From the NCBI RefSeq assembly GCF_913776015.1, contig NZ_CAJYMD010000076.1, positions 1 to 64,000 on the forward strand: a stretch of 64,000 bases of DNA, read 5' to 3'. Shown here one piece after another: positions 19,934-27,927 of the stretch. Each line of letters begins with the position of its first letter. The stretch's first letter is position 1. The notes beneath the pieces were generated by a model. It had not been told where the DNA came from. It saw only the letters and a program-made list of their open reading frames with translations, and did no database searches. The translations under genes were made by a program, and so were the position numbers. The stretch comes from an uncultured Oxalicibacterium sp. Lineage in GTDB: Bacteria; Pseudomonadota; Gammaproteobacteria; Burkholderiales; Burkholderiaceae_D.

Positions 19934-21001
19934 ATGCCACGCACTGATGATTTACGGATTAAGGAAATGAAAGAACTGGTACCACCGTCGCATCTGATCC
20001 GCGAGCTTGGCTGCTCCGACAAGGCAGCCGAAACAGCGGCCAATGCGCGTACTGCACTGCACCGCATTCTGCACGGTCAGGACGATCGCTTGATGGTCGT
20101 GATCGGCCCTTGCTCGATTCACGATACCAAGGCTGCCATGGAATACGCGAATCGCCTGATCAAGGAGCGTGAGCGCTTTGCTGGCGAACTCGAAATCATC
20201 ATGCGCGTATATTTCGAGAAACCACGCACGACAGTCGGCTGGAAAGGCTTGATCAACGATCCTTTCCTGGATGGCAGTTTCCGTATCAACGAAGGCCTGC
20301 GTATCGCGCGTGAGTTGCTGCTGAACATCAATGAGCTTGGTTTGCCTGCCGGTACTGAATTCCTCGACGTGATCAGCCCACAATACATTGCTGACCTGAT
20401 TAGCTGGGGGGCTATCGGTGCCCGTACGACCGAATCGCAGGTACACCGCGAACTCGCTTCAGGACTGTCGTGCCCGGTCGGTTTCAAGAACGGTACGGAC
20501 GGCAACGTCAAGATTGCCGTCGATGCGATCAAGGCCGCATCGCAACCGCATCACTTCCTGTCCGTGACGAAGGGTGGTCATTCTGCCATCGTTTCGACGC
20601 TGGGTAACGAGGATTGCCATATCATCTTGCGCGGTGGCAAGGCACCGAACTACGATGCGGCGAGCGTTGAGCAAGCGTCGAAAGATATCGCTGCCAATGG
20701 CTTGGCAGCACGTTTGATGATTGATGCGTCGCATGCGAACAGCAGCAAGAAGCCGGAAAATCAGGTGCCAGTCTGCGCCGATATTGCCAAGCAGGTTGCC
20801 GCCGGTGACACGCGTATCGTCGGTGTGATGGTCGAATCGCATCTGGTGGCCGGTCGTCAGGATCTGATTCCAGGCAAGGAACTGACCTACGGGCAGTCGA
20901 TTACCGATGGCTGCATCAATTGGGAAGAAAGTTTGAGCGTGCTGGAAGGGCTGGCGGAAGCGGTCAAGCAGCGTCGCCATGTGAAGGACCCGGATGCGTG
21001 A
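19934..21001 (+). CDS. aroG: 3-deoxy-7-phosphoheptulonate (DAHP) synthase, class I
   Basis: First enzyme of the shikimate pathway, condensing phosphoenolpyruvate and erythrose-4-phosphate. The 355-residue length and the motifs VVIGPCSIHD, RVYFEKPRTTVGWKGLINDP, GARTTESQVHRELASGLSCPVGFKNGTDGN and DASHANSSKKP match the AroF/AroG/AroH group of feedback-inhibited enzymes; which amino acid inhibits it cannot be read from sequence. The ATG at 19934 has a GGAG ribosome-binding site about 9 nt upstream and gives the normal N-terminus MPRTDDLRIKEMKEL. It is preceded by the aromatic-rich leader peptide and attenuator and followed by an intrinsic terminator. Confidence 0.96.
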   Translation: MPRTDDLRIKEMKELVPPSHLIRELGCSDKAAETAANARTALHRILHGQDDRLMVVIGPCSIHDTKAAMEYANRLIKERERFAGELEIIMRVYFEKPRTTVGWKGLINDPFLDGSFRINEGLRIARELLLNINELGLPAGTEFLDVISPQYIADLISWGAIGARTTESQVHRELASGLSCPVGFKNGTDGNVKIAVDAIKAASQPHHFLSVTKGGHSAIVSTLGNEDCHIILRGGKAPNYDAASVEQASKDIAANGLAARLMIDASHANSSKKPENQVPVCADIAKQVAAGDTRIVGVMVESHLVAGRQDLIPGKELTYGQSITDGCINWEESLSVLEGLAEAVKQRRHVKDPDA

Positions 21002-21029
21002 TTCCCTCTCTGGATGGAAGGTGTAAATG

Positions 21030-21060
21030 AAAATGCTCCGACAGTCGGGGCATTTTTATT
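21030..21060 (+). terminator. Intrinsic terminator after aroG
   Basis: The stem AAAATGCTCCG / CGGGGCATTTT (one G-T pair) has a 5-nt loop and lies 28 nt after the aroG stop. Confidence 0.88.
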
Positions 21061-21117
21061 TGTGGATTTGGAATGGTTTGTCTGATTTTTTGGTTGTGCA
21101 TTGCTTATTGCTGACGT

Positions 21118-21367
21118 TTCTTCGAAGAGACATGCTGGAGGTAGCCCGGCGGCTAGCTACTTTCTTTGCGTTCGCCCAAAAAGTGCGCAAAGAAAGGCGA
21201 CCGCACTGCCGCTGCCCCTGCGGGGTTTCCATTGAAGCGAAGGAAAAAATGGGAAGTGAGCGAAACGCGCACTACGTGCTCAGACAACGCTCACTTCTTG
21301 ATCCATTTTTCCTTAGCTTCTTCAATGGCATCGTCACAGCGGGGAACACCTAACCGGCTCGCCAGCG
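21118..21367 (+). repeat. Palindromic intergenic repeat, copy 2
   Basis: This is the second full copy of the element at 9453-9716. Shared blocks include GTAGCCCGGCGGCTA, GGCGACCGCACTGCCGCTGC and GGGAAGTGAGCGAAAC. As in copy 1, it lies about 60 nt past a terminator hairpin. Its long hairpin is kept although the arms differ in sequence: AAGCGAAGGAAAAA here faces TTTTTCCTTAGCTT, where copy 1 has AAGCAAAAGAGAAAA facing TTTTCTCTTTTGCTT. The first small hairpin is less perfect here. There is no credible gene. Confidence 0.8.
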
Positions 21368-21450
21368 GCGTTGTCAGGTTAAAGGGGTGTGCGGATATTT
21401 TCCCGATTGTTTTTATTCGATGGTGACTCGGGTATTGATAGGTGGCAGAC

Positions 21451-22149
21451 TCACTCGTCCCCCTCACTGGCACCGCAGCACTTTTTGTATTTCTTGCCGC
21501 TGCCGCACGAGCAGGGATCGTTGCGTCCGACCTTGGGCGCATCGCGTTGCACCGTCTTGACGGCAGATTTACGCAGCGGTTGCCAGAATTTATGAATGGC
21601 AGGAATTGCTGCTTCCATCTCGATCGTCAGCTTGTGCGTTTTGAGTGGCGTATCGACGAGCGTGAGTTCTTCTTCCTCGATTTCTTCCGCGCCTAGCAGG
21701 TAGATGGGGCGCATCGCAGGAGCAATCGGCGATTCGTAGATGGCTTGCCAGGCTTCTTCGCGCAAGGCGATGCCTTCGGTGAAGCCCCATGCCCAGGCTT
21801 CGCCATCGAGCACAGGTTTGCTTTCCCATTCGTGTTCGCAGAACAGCGGTTCGTATTCCTTGGGCGCGACTTCGAAGGTGATGGCGATTTCATTCATGAA
21901 GCGCGCGATCAGACCGACGATGCGTTCGTATTCCTTGTCTGTCTTGAACTTGGGAATGGCTTCGGCATCGGCGCCCCATACATGCGGCAGCCATTCGGCC
22001 AAAGGTACTTCTTCCGGGCCGATCGCCAGCGCAGTGAGAAACCCGTGCAGCGAATCCATCGCCATGCAGTCATCGGCGGTACGATCGGAAAGCAGGAATT
22101 TATCGAGTTCGTCGAATTCTTTGTCGGAGAGTGGCTGGTCGAGATGCAT
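21451..22149 (-). CDS. UPF0149 (YecA-like) protein with C-terminal SEC-C motif
   Basis: The 232-residue protein has an N-terminal YecA/YgfB-type helical domain ([40 protein letters not shown]). The last roughly 25 residues form a zinc-binding SEC-C motif, [19 protein letters not shown], the type found at the end of SecA that contacts ribosomes and SecB. The exact role is unknown. I chose the ATG at 22149 ([12 protein letters not shown]) because the family starts here; the frame is open further upstream but without family-like sequence. It is divergent from srkA. Confidence 0.9.
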   Translation of the reverse strand: MHLDQPLSDKEFDELDKFLLSDRTADDCMAMDSLHGFLTALAIGPEEVPLAEWLPHVWGADAEAIPKFKTDKEYERIVGLIARFMNEIAITFEVAPKEYEPLFCEHEWESKPVLDGEAWAWGFTEGIALREEAWQAIYESPIAPAMRPIYLLGAEEIEEEELTLVDTPLKTHKLTIEMEAAIPAIHKFWQPLRKSAVKTVQRDAPKVGRNDPCSCGSGKKYKKCCGASEGDE

Positions 22150-22261
22150 GGTGAAAATCCGCAGGGAGTAGTGCAATGAGGGCGACAGTGTACCAGCAGG
22201 GGCCGGGTTCACGCCCGCGATGTGGGTGGTTGTATAGGCGTCATGCCACGTACAATGCGGC

Positions 22262-23260
22262 ATGACCGATCAAACGCAATCTCCTGTTTCTTTTTCCTCC
22301 CTGTCGCCCGGCTGCGTACTTGATGCTCTGGAGAGTGTCGGGTTGTATAGCGACGGTCGTTTATTGGCACTCAACAGTTACGAAAACCGCGTGTATCAGA
22401 TCGGCATGGAAGAGGGCGCGCCAGTGGTAGTGAAGTTCTATCGCCCGGCACGCTGGTCCGACGCGGCGATTCTGGAAGAGCATGCCTTTGTGCGTGAACT
22501 TGCTGACCTCGAGATTCCCGTCGTTCCGGCACTGGTTTTGCAAAACGGACAGACTTTGCAGCATTTTGCCGGCTTCCGTTTTGCCGTGTTTACGCGTCAT
22601 GGCGGGCGTGCTCCAGAGCTGGACGATGGCGCGACGCGTGAATGGCTGGGACGCTTCATCGGTCGCATTCACGCCGTCGGCATGCAGCAGCGCTTCGCCG
22701 AGCGACCCGCCATCGACATGCAAACTTTTGGAATCGAACCTCGTCATTACTTGCTGGAGAATAATTTCCTGCCGCCGGATTTACGGGAGGCCTATGCCAG
22801 CGTGACGGCGCAAGCACTCGAAGGCGTACATCGATGCTACGAACGGGCAGGGCAAATCAAGATACTGCGTTTGCACGGTGATTGTCATCTTGGGAATGTG
22901 CTGTGGACCGATGACGGTCCGCACTTCGTTGATTTTGATGACAGTCGCAGTGGTCCGGCGATTCAGGATTTATGGATGTTGTTGTCTGGCGAGCGCCATG
23001 ACATGGTGGGACAGTTAAGCGACCTATTGGCGGGCTATGAAGATTTCGCGGAATTCGATCCGCGTGAGCTGCATCTGATCGAAGCCTTGCGTACGCTGCG
23101 CCTGATGCATTATTCGGCATGGCTAGCCAAGCGCTGGGATGATCCGGCTTTCCCTCTGGCTTTTCCTTGGTTCAACACGCAGCGTTATTGGCAGGATCGC
23201 ATTCTTGAACTACGCGAGCAAATCGCGTTGATGGATGAACCGCCACTTTGGCCTGCCTGA
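22262..23260 (+). CDS. srkA: Stress response kinase A (YihE/SrkA)
   Basis: Ser/Thr kinase of the APH-like fold that in E. coli protects against envelope and oxidative stress-induced death. The 332 residues show the family blocks [24 protein letters not shown] (with the ATP-anchoring lysine), [14 protein letters not shown] (catalytic Asp) and [22 protein letters not shown] (metal-binding Asp). The start ATG at 22262 gives a normal N-terminus. In E. coli srkA precedes dsbA; here it converges on an amidotransferase gene with only 14 nt between stop codons. Confidence 0.94.
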   Translation: MTDQTQSPVSFSSLSPGCVLDALESVGLYSDGRLLALNSYENRVYQIGMEEGAPVVVKFYRPARWSDAAILEEHAFVRELADLEIPVVPALVLQNGQTLQHFAGFRFAVFTRHGGRAPELDDGATREWLGRFIGRIHAVGMQQRFAERPAIDMQTFGIEPRHYLLENNFLPPDLREAYASVTAQALEGVHRCYERAGQIKILRLHGDCHLGNVLWTDDGPHFVDFDDSRSGPAIQDLWMLLSGERHDMVGQLSDLLAGYEDFAEFDPRELHLIEALRTLRLMHYSAWLAKRWDDPAFPLAFPWFNTQRYWQDRILELREQIALMDEPPLWPA

Positions 23261-23274
23261 ATCAGGCAATCAGT

Positions 23275-24009
23275 TCAGGCAACCGATTCACGCGAGCGTT
23301 GCCGGGCAAAGCGACCGAACTTGCCGAGAATACTGGCAGCCGTGGATGTGTAAGCGAGTTGTGACTCCAGCGTGGCAAGATCGGTGCCATTCTTTCTCAG
23401 GTCGGGTGCCAACTTCTGCAGATAGCCGCGCATCGCTTCATGATCGAATTCCGGATGGAACTGTACGCCCCACGCGGTTTCGCCAACGCGAAATGCGTGA
23501 TGCGCCTCGAATTCATTGTGGGCGAGCACGACCGCTTTAGACGGCAGGGACCGTACGCTCTGGCGATGTACGACATGCGCCATGAAGCTTGTCGGTAGAT
23601 CGTGAAACAGCGGATCGTTTCCTGCTGCCGCTGCGATGCAAACCTGCACGGAACCGATCTCGATGCCATCGGGATGGTAGTCCACGTGTCCGCCCAGCGC
23701 ATGAGCCAGTAACTGATGGCCGTAGCAAATGCCAAGTAGTGGCAACTTTTGTGCGACCGCTTCGCGCAACCATGCAGCGAGTGCCTCGCTCCAGTCGGCA
23801 CGATCGGTGACCATCGCATGCGAGCCGGTCACGATGGCACCCGCAACGGTGTGCCATTCAGGTAATGCAGTTTGTGTTCGAGCATCGACGATCATGACAG
23901 GCAGGCCGGTTTGGCCCAAGCCTTGTTCGATCCAATGTTCGAAGTCACCGGCACGCTGTGCCAGTTCGGGAAAGGTCTCGCCGACCTTGAAAATGACTAA
24001 AGGCTTCAT
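23275..24009 (-). CDS. Class I glutamine amidotransferase (GuaA-like, stand-alone)
   Basis: The 244-residue protein has a class I glutamine amidotransferase fold. The nucleophile is in LLGICYGHQLLAHALGG, and the His-Glu pair is in WGVQFHPEFDHEAM. It is a stand-alone domain of the GMP-synthase-like amidotransferase group with no attached synthetase domain; its acceptor substrate is unknown. The ATG at 24009 (MKPLVIFKVGETF) is chosen because the N-terminal beta strand starts there. The next gene upstream on the same strand ends 58 nt away, so co-transcription is possible. Confidence 0.88.
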   Translation of the reverse strand: MKPLVIFKVGETFPELAQRAGDFEHWIEQGLGQTGLPVMIVDARTQTALPEWHTVAGAIVTGSHAMVTDRADWSEALAAWLREAVAQKLPLLGICYGHQLLAHALGGHVDYHPDGIEIGSVQVCIAAAAGNDPLFHDLPTSFMAHVVHRQSVRSLPSKAVVLAHNEFEAHHAFRVGETAWGVQFHPEFDHEAMRGYLQKLAPDLRKNGTDLATLESQLAYTSTAASILGKFGRFARQRSRESVA

Positions 24010-24067
24010 GTATGGGAAAAAGCAGATGTTTGCCGGGATGAAGCAAAGCGCATGCCGACAACCCGAA

Positions 24068-24406
24068 TCAGACTTTCTGCGCCTGATGGGCGAGAACATC
24101 GAGCGCGGCAATCACTTCATCGACAGACTCGGAACGATTGGCGCACAGCACTGCAAATTCGATGGCATCGTCGCGCTGCGTCTTGCGGAAATAGCGCAGC
24201 AGGTAATCGCCATTGTCAGCTTGCCCGGTGTTGCGTTTGTCATCCTTGGCAAGGCGGCGTGCATACCATACCGCATAGCCATTCGACTCTTCACAGCAAT
24301 ACACTTCGGCCGAATGGTGTGGCCCCAGCGGAAAAGCTTCGGGATCGGTGTACCAGATGGTTTTGCGCCACAGGTGATTCTTTTTCGATTCAGGGATCTG
24401 GTTCAT
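24068..24406 (-). CDS. Conserved-looking hypothetical protein, 112 residues
   Basis: A small soluble protein I do not recognise. It starts MNQIPESKKNHLWRKTIWYTD and contains GYAVWYARRLAKDDKRNTG, rich in aromatic and charged residues. There is no signal peptide or membrane segment. It lies co-directionally upstream of the glutamine amidotransferase. The ATG at 24406 was preferred over an upstream in-frame ATG at 24469 because the extra residues look like untranslated sequence; this is a judgement. Confidence 0.65.
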   Translation of the reverse strand: MNQIPESKKNHLWRKTIWYTDPEAFPLGPHHSAEVYCCEESNGYAVWYARRLAKDDKRNTGQADNGDYLLRYFRKTQRDDAIEFAVLCANRSESVDEVIAALDVLAHQAQKV

Positions 24407-24494
24407 GGGGTGAGCGACCGATAGAACAACGATGCCCGGTATTGTGCCCTGTTTGCCGGTTTCCGGCACGCCGGGTTGCTGAGGCTGTCTATGC

Positions 24495-24872
24495 TCAGGT
24501 AGAAGTCAGTATGCCTTGCAGTCTTGTTTCGATCAGTTGGAATTCCTGGCTTATTACATGCAAGTGCGCAGCAACCTGCTGCGTTTGGCCTCGGCGCAAG
24601 TCGGTTTCCAGCATATTGCAGTGACGTGACAGGTTGGTGGCACCGATCGAGGCAGCGCTACCGCACAGGCTATGGCTGATTTTTTGCAGCGTGGTGAAGT
24701 CGCCATTCTGTGCTGCTTTTGTCAGTGTCTCGAGTCGTTGGATGCTGTCACTCAGAAAAAGACGCGCGATGTCGTTGAACTCTTGCCCAAGCAAATCTTG
24801 CAGATTGCGTAGTTCGTCTTCTTCCAGCAGCAGAGATGCCGCAGCAGGGGAATTGGGCATAGAGGCTGGCAT
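24495..24872 (-). CDS. Stand-alone Hpt (histidine phosphotransfer) protein
   Basis: A 125-residue single-domain phosphotransfer protein that would relay phosphate between a hybrid kinase and a receiver. The Hpt signature is HSLCGSAASIGA with the phospho-accepting His at residue 67. The usual lysine three residues later (HxLKG) is cysteine here (C70). The surrounding helices (LLGQEFNDIARLFLSDSIQRLETL and the C-terminal FQLIETRLQ) fit the four-helix bundle. No partner is adjacent; hybrid kinases at 34-36 kb and 46-53 kb are candidates. It is divergent from the DyP peroxidase operon. Confidence 0.85.
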   Translation of the reverse strand: MPASMPNSPAAASLLLEEDELRNLQDLLGQEFNDIARLFLSDSIQRLETLTKAAQNGDFTTLQKISHSLCGSAASIGATNLSRHCNMLETDLRRGQTQQVAAHLHVISQEFQLIETRLQGILTST

Positions 24873-25043
24873 ACGTTTTTAGAAGAGTGAAAAGAAAATC
24901 TTTGACACGCTTACACAGCATTTGGCGGATGTAAACACCATATTCATGGTATTGCGTTAAGGAAATATTCGGTACTAGGCTCTCCCGCTTCTTATGCCGG
25001 GCGGTTCCGGCAAATCAATGGAAGTCGCATCAAGGGAGAATGC

Positions 25044-25664
25044 ATGTCGAATATTGCAGGCAAAGCCTATGCAATGAATGTGGTTACCCCAATCCGGTGG
25101 TATATGGCCTGGATCAACAAAGTGATTTTTTGGGTGGCGCAAAAACGTCCATCCACGTTGAAGGGCTTGATCACGCTCTCTCTGATTCATTACGCGCGCT
25201 GGGTCATCATCGGGCGTAACCAGTTTCCACATCTTTCGCCACAGCAGCCCAAGGAAAAGCTTAACTATTCCTACATGCTGTTTTTCAGCAATTTCAATGG
25301 TAGTTGGGCGCAATACGTGGATTCGTTCACTTTTGCCATTCCAGCCGGGCTCGATTTGTTCTGGAAGTGGAATATTCGTTATCCGAAATCGGTGCCGTTG
25401 ACGCCATTCCATTCGTACATTCAGTTCAACCAGATTCAGACTGATCATTACTACACGGCTTATCCGCTGGCGACGGCCAACGACATCAAGGCAGCCAAGC
25501 GCATCAAGGATGCATTGATCGGTTTCGATACGCAATTCGGCGAGGCACCCGCCGATCAGTTTCTCAAGCAGTACAACGCATTGCTGCGCAGTTTGCAGCA
25601 TGACCTTGGCGATATGCAGATGACGCCCATCATCAGCCTGGCTGAGCAGGCGAAAGGACATTGA
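25044..25664 (+). CDS. Unknown protein A of the DyP peroxidase operon
   Basis: A 206-residue protein of no family I can name with certainty. It begins MSNIAGKAYAMNVVTPI and has a core YMLFFSNFNGSWAQYVDSFTFAIPAGLDLFWKW followed by PFHSYIQFNQIQTDHYYTAYP. It resembles its downstream neighbour in three places: the AYA(M/L) start, the core block, and the F(x)2YI block. The two therefore look like paralogues. The spacing of aromatic and small residues suggests a dimeric alpha/beta-barrel like that of DyP and chlorite dismutase, which is inference. A strong ribosome-binding site (AGGGAG) fixes the ATG at 25044. It is the first gene of a three-gene run. Confidence 0.8.
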   Translation: MSNIAGKAYAMNVVTPIRWYMAWINKVIFWVAQKRPSTLKGLITLSLIHYARWVIIGRNQFPHLSPQQPKEKLNYSYMLFFSNFNGSWAQYVDSFTFAIPAGLDLFWKWNIRYPKSVPLTPFHSYIQFNQIQTDHYYTAYPLATANDIKAAKRIKDALIGFDTQFGEAPADQFLKQYNALLRSLQHDLGDMQMTPIISLAEQAKGH

Positions 25665-25665
25665 C

Positions 25666-26349
25666 ATGGGAAACGTCAGCAACAACGCCTATGCCTTGAC
25701 TTGTCTGTGTCCCATCATGCCGGGCCATCATCATGGTACTGCCTACAGCGACGAGATTCGTCATCGCCTGCAAAAGTGGGGATTGCATGAGCAAAGCCCG
25801 ATGGCGCAAGTGCCGCAGACTTACCTGACGCGCTTTTTTGTGCTTGATGACGTGTATTACGAAGCGCTATCGGGGCCAGATTTCTGGAGTCGTTGGTATG
25901 AGGTCATGTCCTTTTTTTCGGATCGTTTTCGTCTCGCCGCCTTGCCGCGCGAAGATCACCTGCAATCCAAATATCTGGTCTGGTGCTGCAATATCCATGG
26001 CGATCTGGATACCTATCTGCGCGGCATGTGGGCCGCTATTGGCGATGAAATCCGCGTGCTGTGGGAGTTCTGCTATGGCTTCGACGAAGTCAAGGGTGCG
26101 GATACCTTCGTTCATTACATCAAGCAGTGTCAGCTCGATGCCTCGCTGTTTTTCGTTGGCTCCAACGATGAGCCCTTGGAGGAACAACTGAAAGGCTTGT
26201 ACCTGAAGCAGGAATTTTCGCGCTTTGCTGCCGAACATCAGGGTTTGCCGGCTGCCGAGTTGCAGCAGGCATTCCGTGCCTTCATCGTGCGTGTGCAGCC
26301 CGACAATCTGAACGCGCCGAGCTGGCAGCCTGGCCGTTCGCGTCCCTGA
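25666..26349 (+). CDS. Unknown protein B of the DyP peroxidase operon
   Basis: A 227-residue protein, probably a divergent paralogue of the gene before it. It starts MGNVSNNAYALTCLCPIMPGHHHG, with a His triplet near residue 21. Its core YLVWCCNIHGDLDTYLRGMWAAIGDEIRVLWEF aligns with protein A's YMLFFSNFNG block, and FVHYIKQCQLDASLFFVG aligns with A's FHSYIQFNQ block. The start ATG lies one base after the previous stop, with an AAAGGA ribosome-binding site inside that gene, so the two are coupled. The DyP peroxidase gene follows 27 nt later. Function unknown. Confidence 0.8.
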   Translation: MGNVSNNAYALTCLCPIMPGHHHGTAYSDEIRHRLQKWGLHEQSPMAQVPQTYLTRFFVLDDVYYEALSGPDFWSRWYEVMSFFSDRFRLAALPREDHLQSKYLVWCCNIHGDLDTYLRGMWAAIGDEIRVLWEFCYGFDEVKGADTFVHYIKQCQLDASLFFVGSNDEPLEEQLKGLYLKQEFSRFAAEHQGLPAAELQQAFRAFIVRVQPDNLNAPSWQPGRSRP

Positions 26350-26376
26350 ACCCTACTCATCGAATCGAGGTTGATC

Positions 26377-27909
26377 GTGACCAAAAAGCTGGACCTGATG
26401 GATATTCAGGGTAATGTCTTGCGCGCCTATGGCCGCTACAATTTTCCCTATGCACGCTATGTGTTCGTGAACATTCGAGACGGCGCGCGCGGCCGTGTCT
26501 GGCTGCAGGGTATTACCGAGCGCGTGACGACGGCCGTGAGCTGGGGCGAAGGCCCCGATCCTGTGCAAAAGCCCATGCATACGCTGAACATCGCCTTTAC
26601 CTATCAAGGCTTGAAAGCGATCGAGTTGCCGCGCGCCTCCTTGATCGGTTTCCCGATGGAATTCGTGATGGGCATGCGGCCCCGAGCCGATATTCTGGGT
26701 GATGACAAGCGGAGTGCGCCCGAATACTGGGACCCGATCTGGCGCGATAGTCGCCATCGCGATCGCCACAAAGATGTGCATGCATGGCTGGCCATCAATG
26801 CGCAGACGCTGGCAGACCTGCATTCAGGCTATGAAGAGCTACTGCAACTTGTGCACGATACGGCTGGTGGCGTGCAGATCCTGACAGGTCATCGCGGTGA
26901 CGACGGTCGCGACAATCTGGCATATCAGGATGTGCATGTGCTGTTCGAGGACGGCAAACCAACCAGCAAGGAGCATTTTGGTTACACCGACGGTATCGGT
27001 GATCCCGTTTTTGAAGGCATGCCAAGCAAACCGGAACGTGTTGTTGGGCGCGGCAAGCAGATGAAGGATGGTAACTGGGCACCGTTGGCAACCGGGGAAT
27101 TCGTACTCGGCCATCTCGATGAGGCGCAGGAATATCCGATTGCACCTTCGCCGCAACTGCTGTCGCGTAATGGCACTTTCATGGTGTATCGCAAGCTGCA
27201 TGAAAATGTCGGTACCTTCAATCGCTTCCTTGAAGACGAAGGGAACCGCTATCCCGGTGGCAAGGAGCTGCTGGCCGCCAAGTTCGTCGGTCGCTGGCGA
27301 GACAACGGTGCGCCCATCGTCTCGGCGCCGGATGCAACCAGCAAGGCCGCATGGGACGAGCGTTTCGGCAGAGCGTCACCGCTGGACAAGGATCGCATGC
27401 TGAGTGGCTTCACCTATGACGATGACATGCAGGGTGCCAAATGTCCGTTTAGCGCGCACGTGCGACGGATCAATCCGCGTGCTTCGCTCGAATTCAACAA
27501 GGATGCCTTCAACACGCCTGGCGCCTTGACCAACCGGCGTCGCGTGTTACGGCGTGGCCTGCCGTATGGCGAAGTCAAGGATCCTGCCCGTGATGACGGC
27601 AACCACGGCATCGTCATCATGATGCTCAATGCCAGCATTAGCAGGCAGTTCGAGTTCGTGCAGCAGCAATGGATCAACTATGGCAATGATTTCCTTGCAT
27701 CCAATGACAAGGAAATCATTCTTGGCAACCACGGCGATGACGATGCACCGAGTCGCGCGGTTCTGCAGGTGGAACCGAATAGCGAAGAATCGCCCTATTT
27801 CCTGAAGAAAATCCCGCGCCTGGTAGAAACGCGTGGTGGCGATTATTTCTTTGTGCCCAGCATGACGGCATTGCGCATGATGGGATTGGGAATTGTCGAT
27901 CCAACCTGA
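26377..27909 (+). CDS. DyP-type heme peroxidase
   Basis: Heme peroxidase of the dye-decolourising superfamily, with a dimeric alpha/beta-barrel fold. The 510-residue protein shows the GxxDG motif as GYTDGIG with the distal aspartate at D205. The proximal heme ligand is in CPFSAHVRRINPR (H361), and the RRVLRRGLPYGE block follows. At over 500 residues it belongs to the larger DyP types rather than the roughly 300-residue bacterial ones. There is no signal peptide, so it is cytoplasmic or encapsulated. I chose the GTG at 26377, which sits 6 nt after a GAGG ribosome-binding site, over a TTG at 26371. It is third in the operon with unknown proteins A and B. Confidence 0.92.
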   Translation: MTKKLDLMDIQGNVLRAYGRYNFPYARYVFVNIRDGARGRVWLQGITERVTTAVSWGEGPDPVQKPMHTLNIAFTYQGLKAIELPRASLIGFPMEFVMGMRPRADILGDDKRSAPEYWDPIWRDSRHRDRHKDVHAWLAINAQTLADLHSGYEELLQLVHDTAGGVQILTGHRGDDGRDNLAYQDVHVLFEDGKPTSKEHFGYTDGIGDPVFEGMPSKPERVVGRGKQMKDGNWAPLATGEFVLGHLDEAQEYPIAPSPQLLSRNGTFMVYRKLHENVGTFNRFLEDEGNRYPGGKELLAAKFVGRWRDNGAPIVSAPDATSKAAWDERFGRASPLDKDRMLSGFTYDDDMQGAKCPFSAHVRRINPRASLEFNKDAFNTPGALTNRRRVLRRGLPYGEVKDPARDDGNHGIVIMMLNASISRQFEFVQQQWINYGNDFLASNDKEIILGNHGDDDAPSRAVLQVEPNSEESPYFLKKIPRLVETRGGDYFFVPSMTALRMMGLGIVDPT

Positions 27910-27927
27910 CGGATGGCCAGGCGTGAA

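Noticed and set aside
21166-21426. 86-codon frame in the second repeat copy
   Set aside because: Same reason as for the first copy; non-coding structured repeat.
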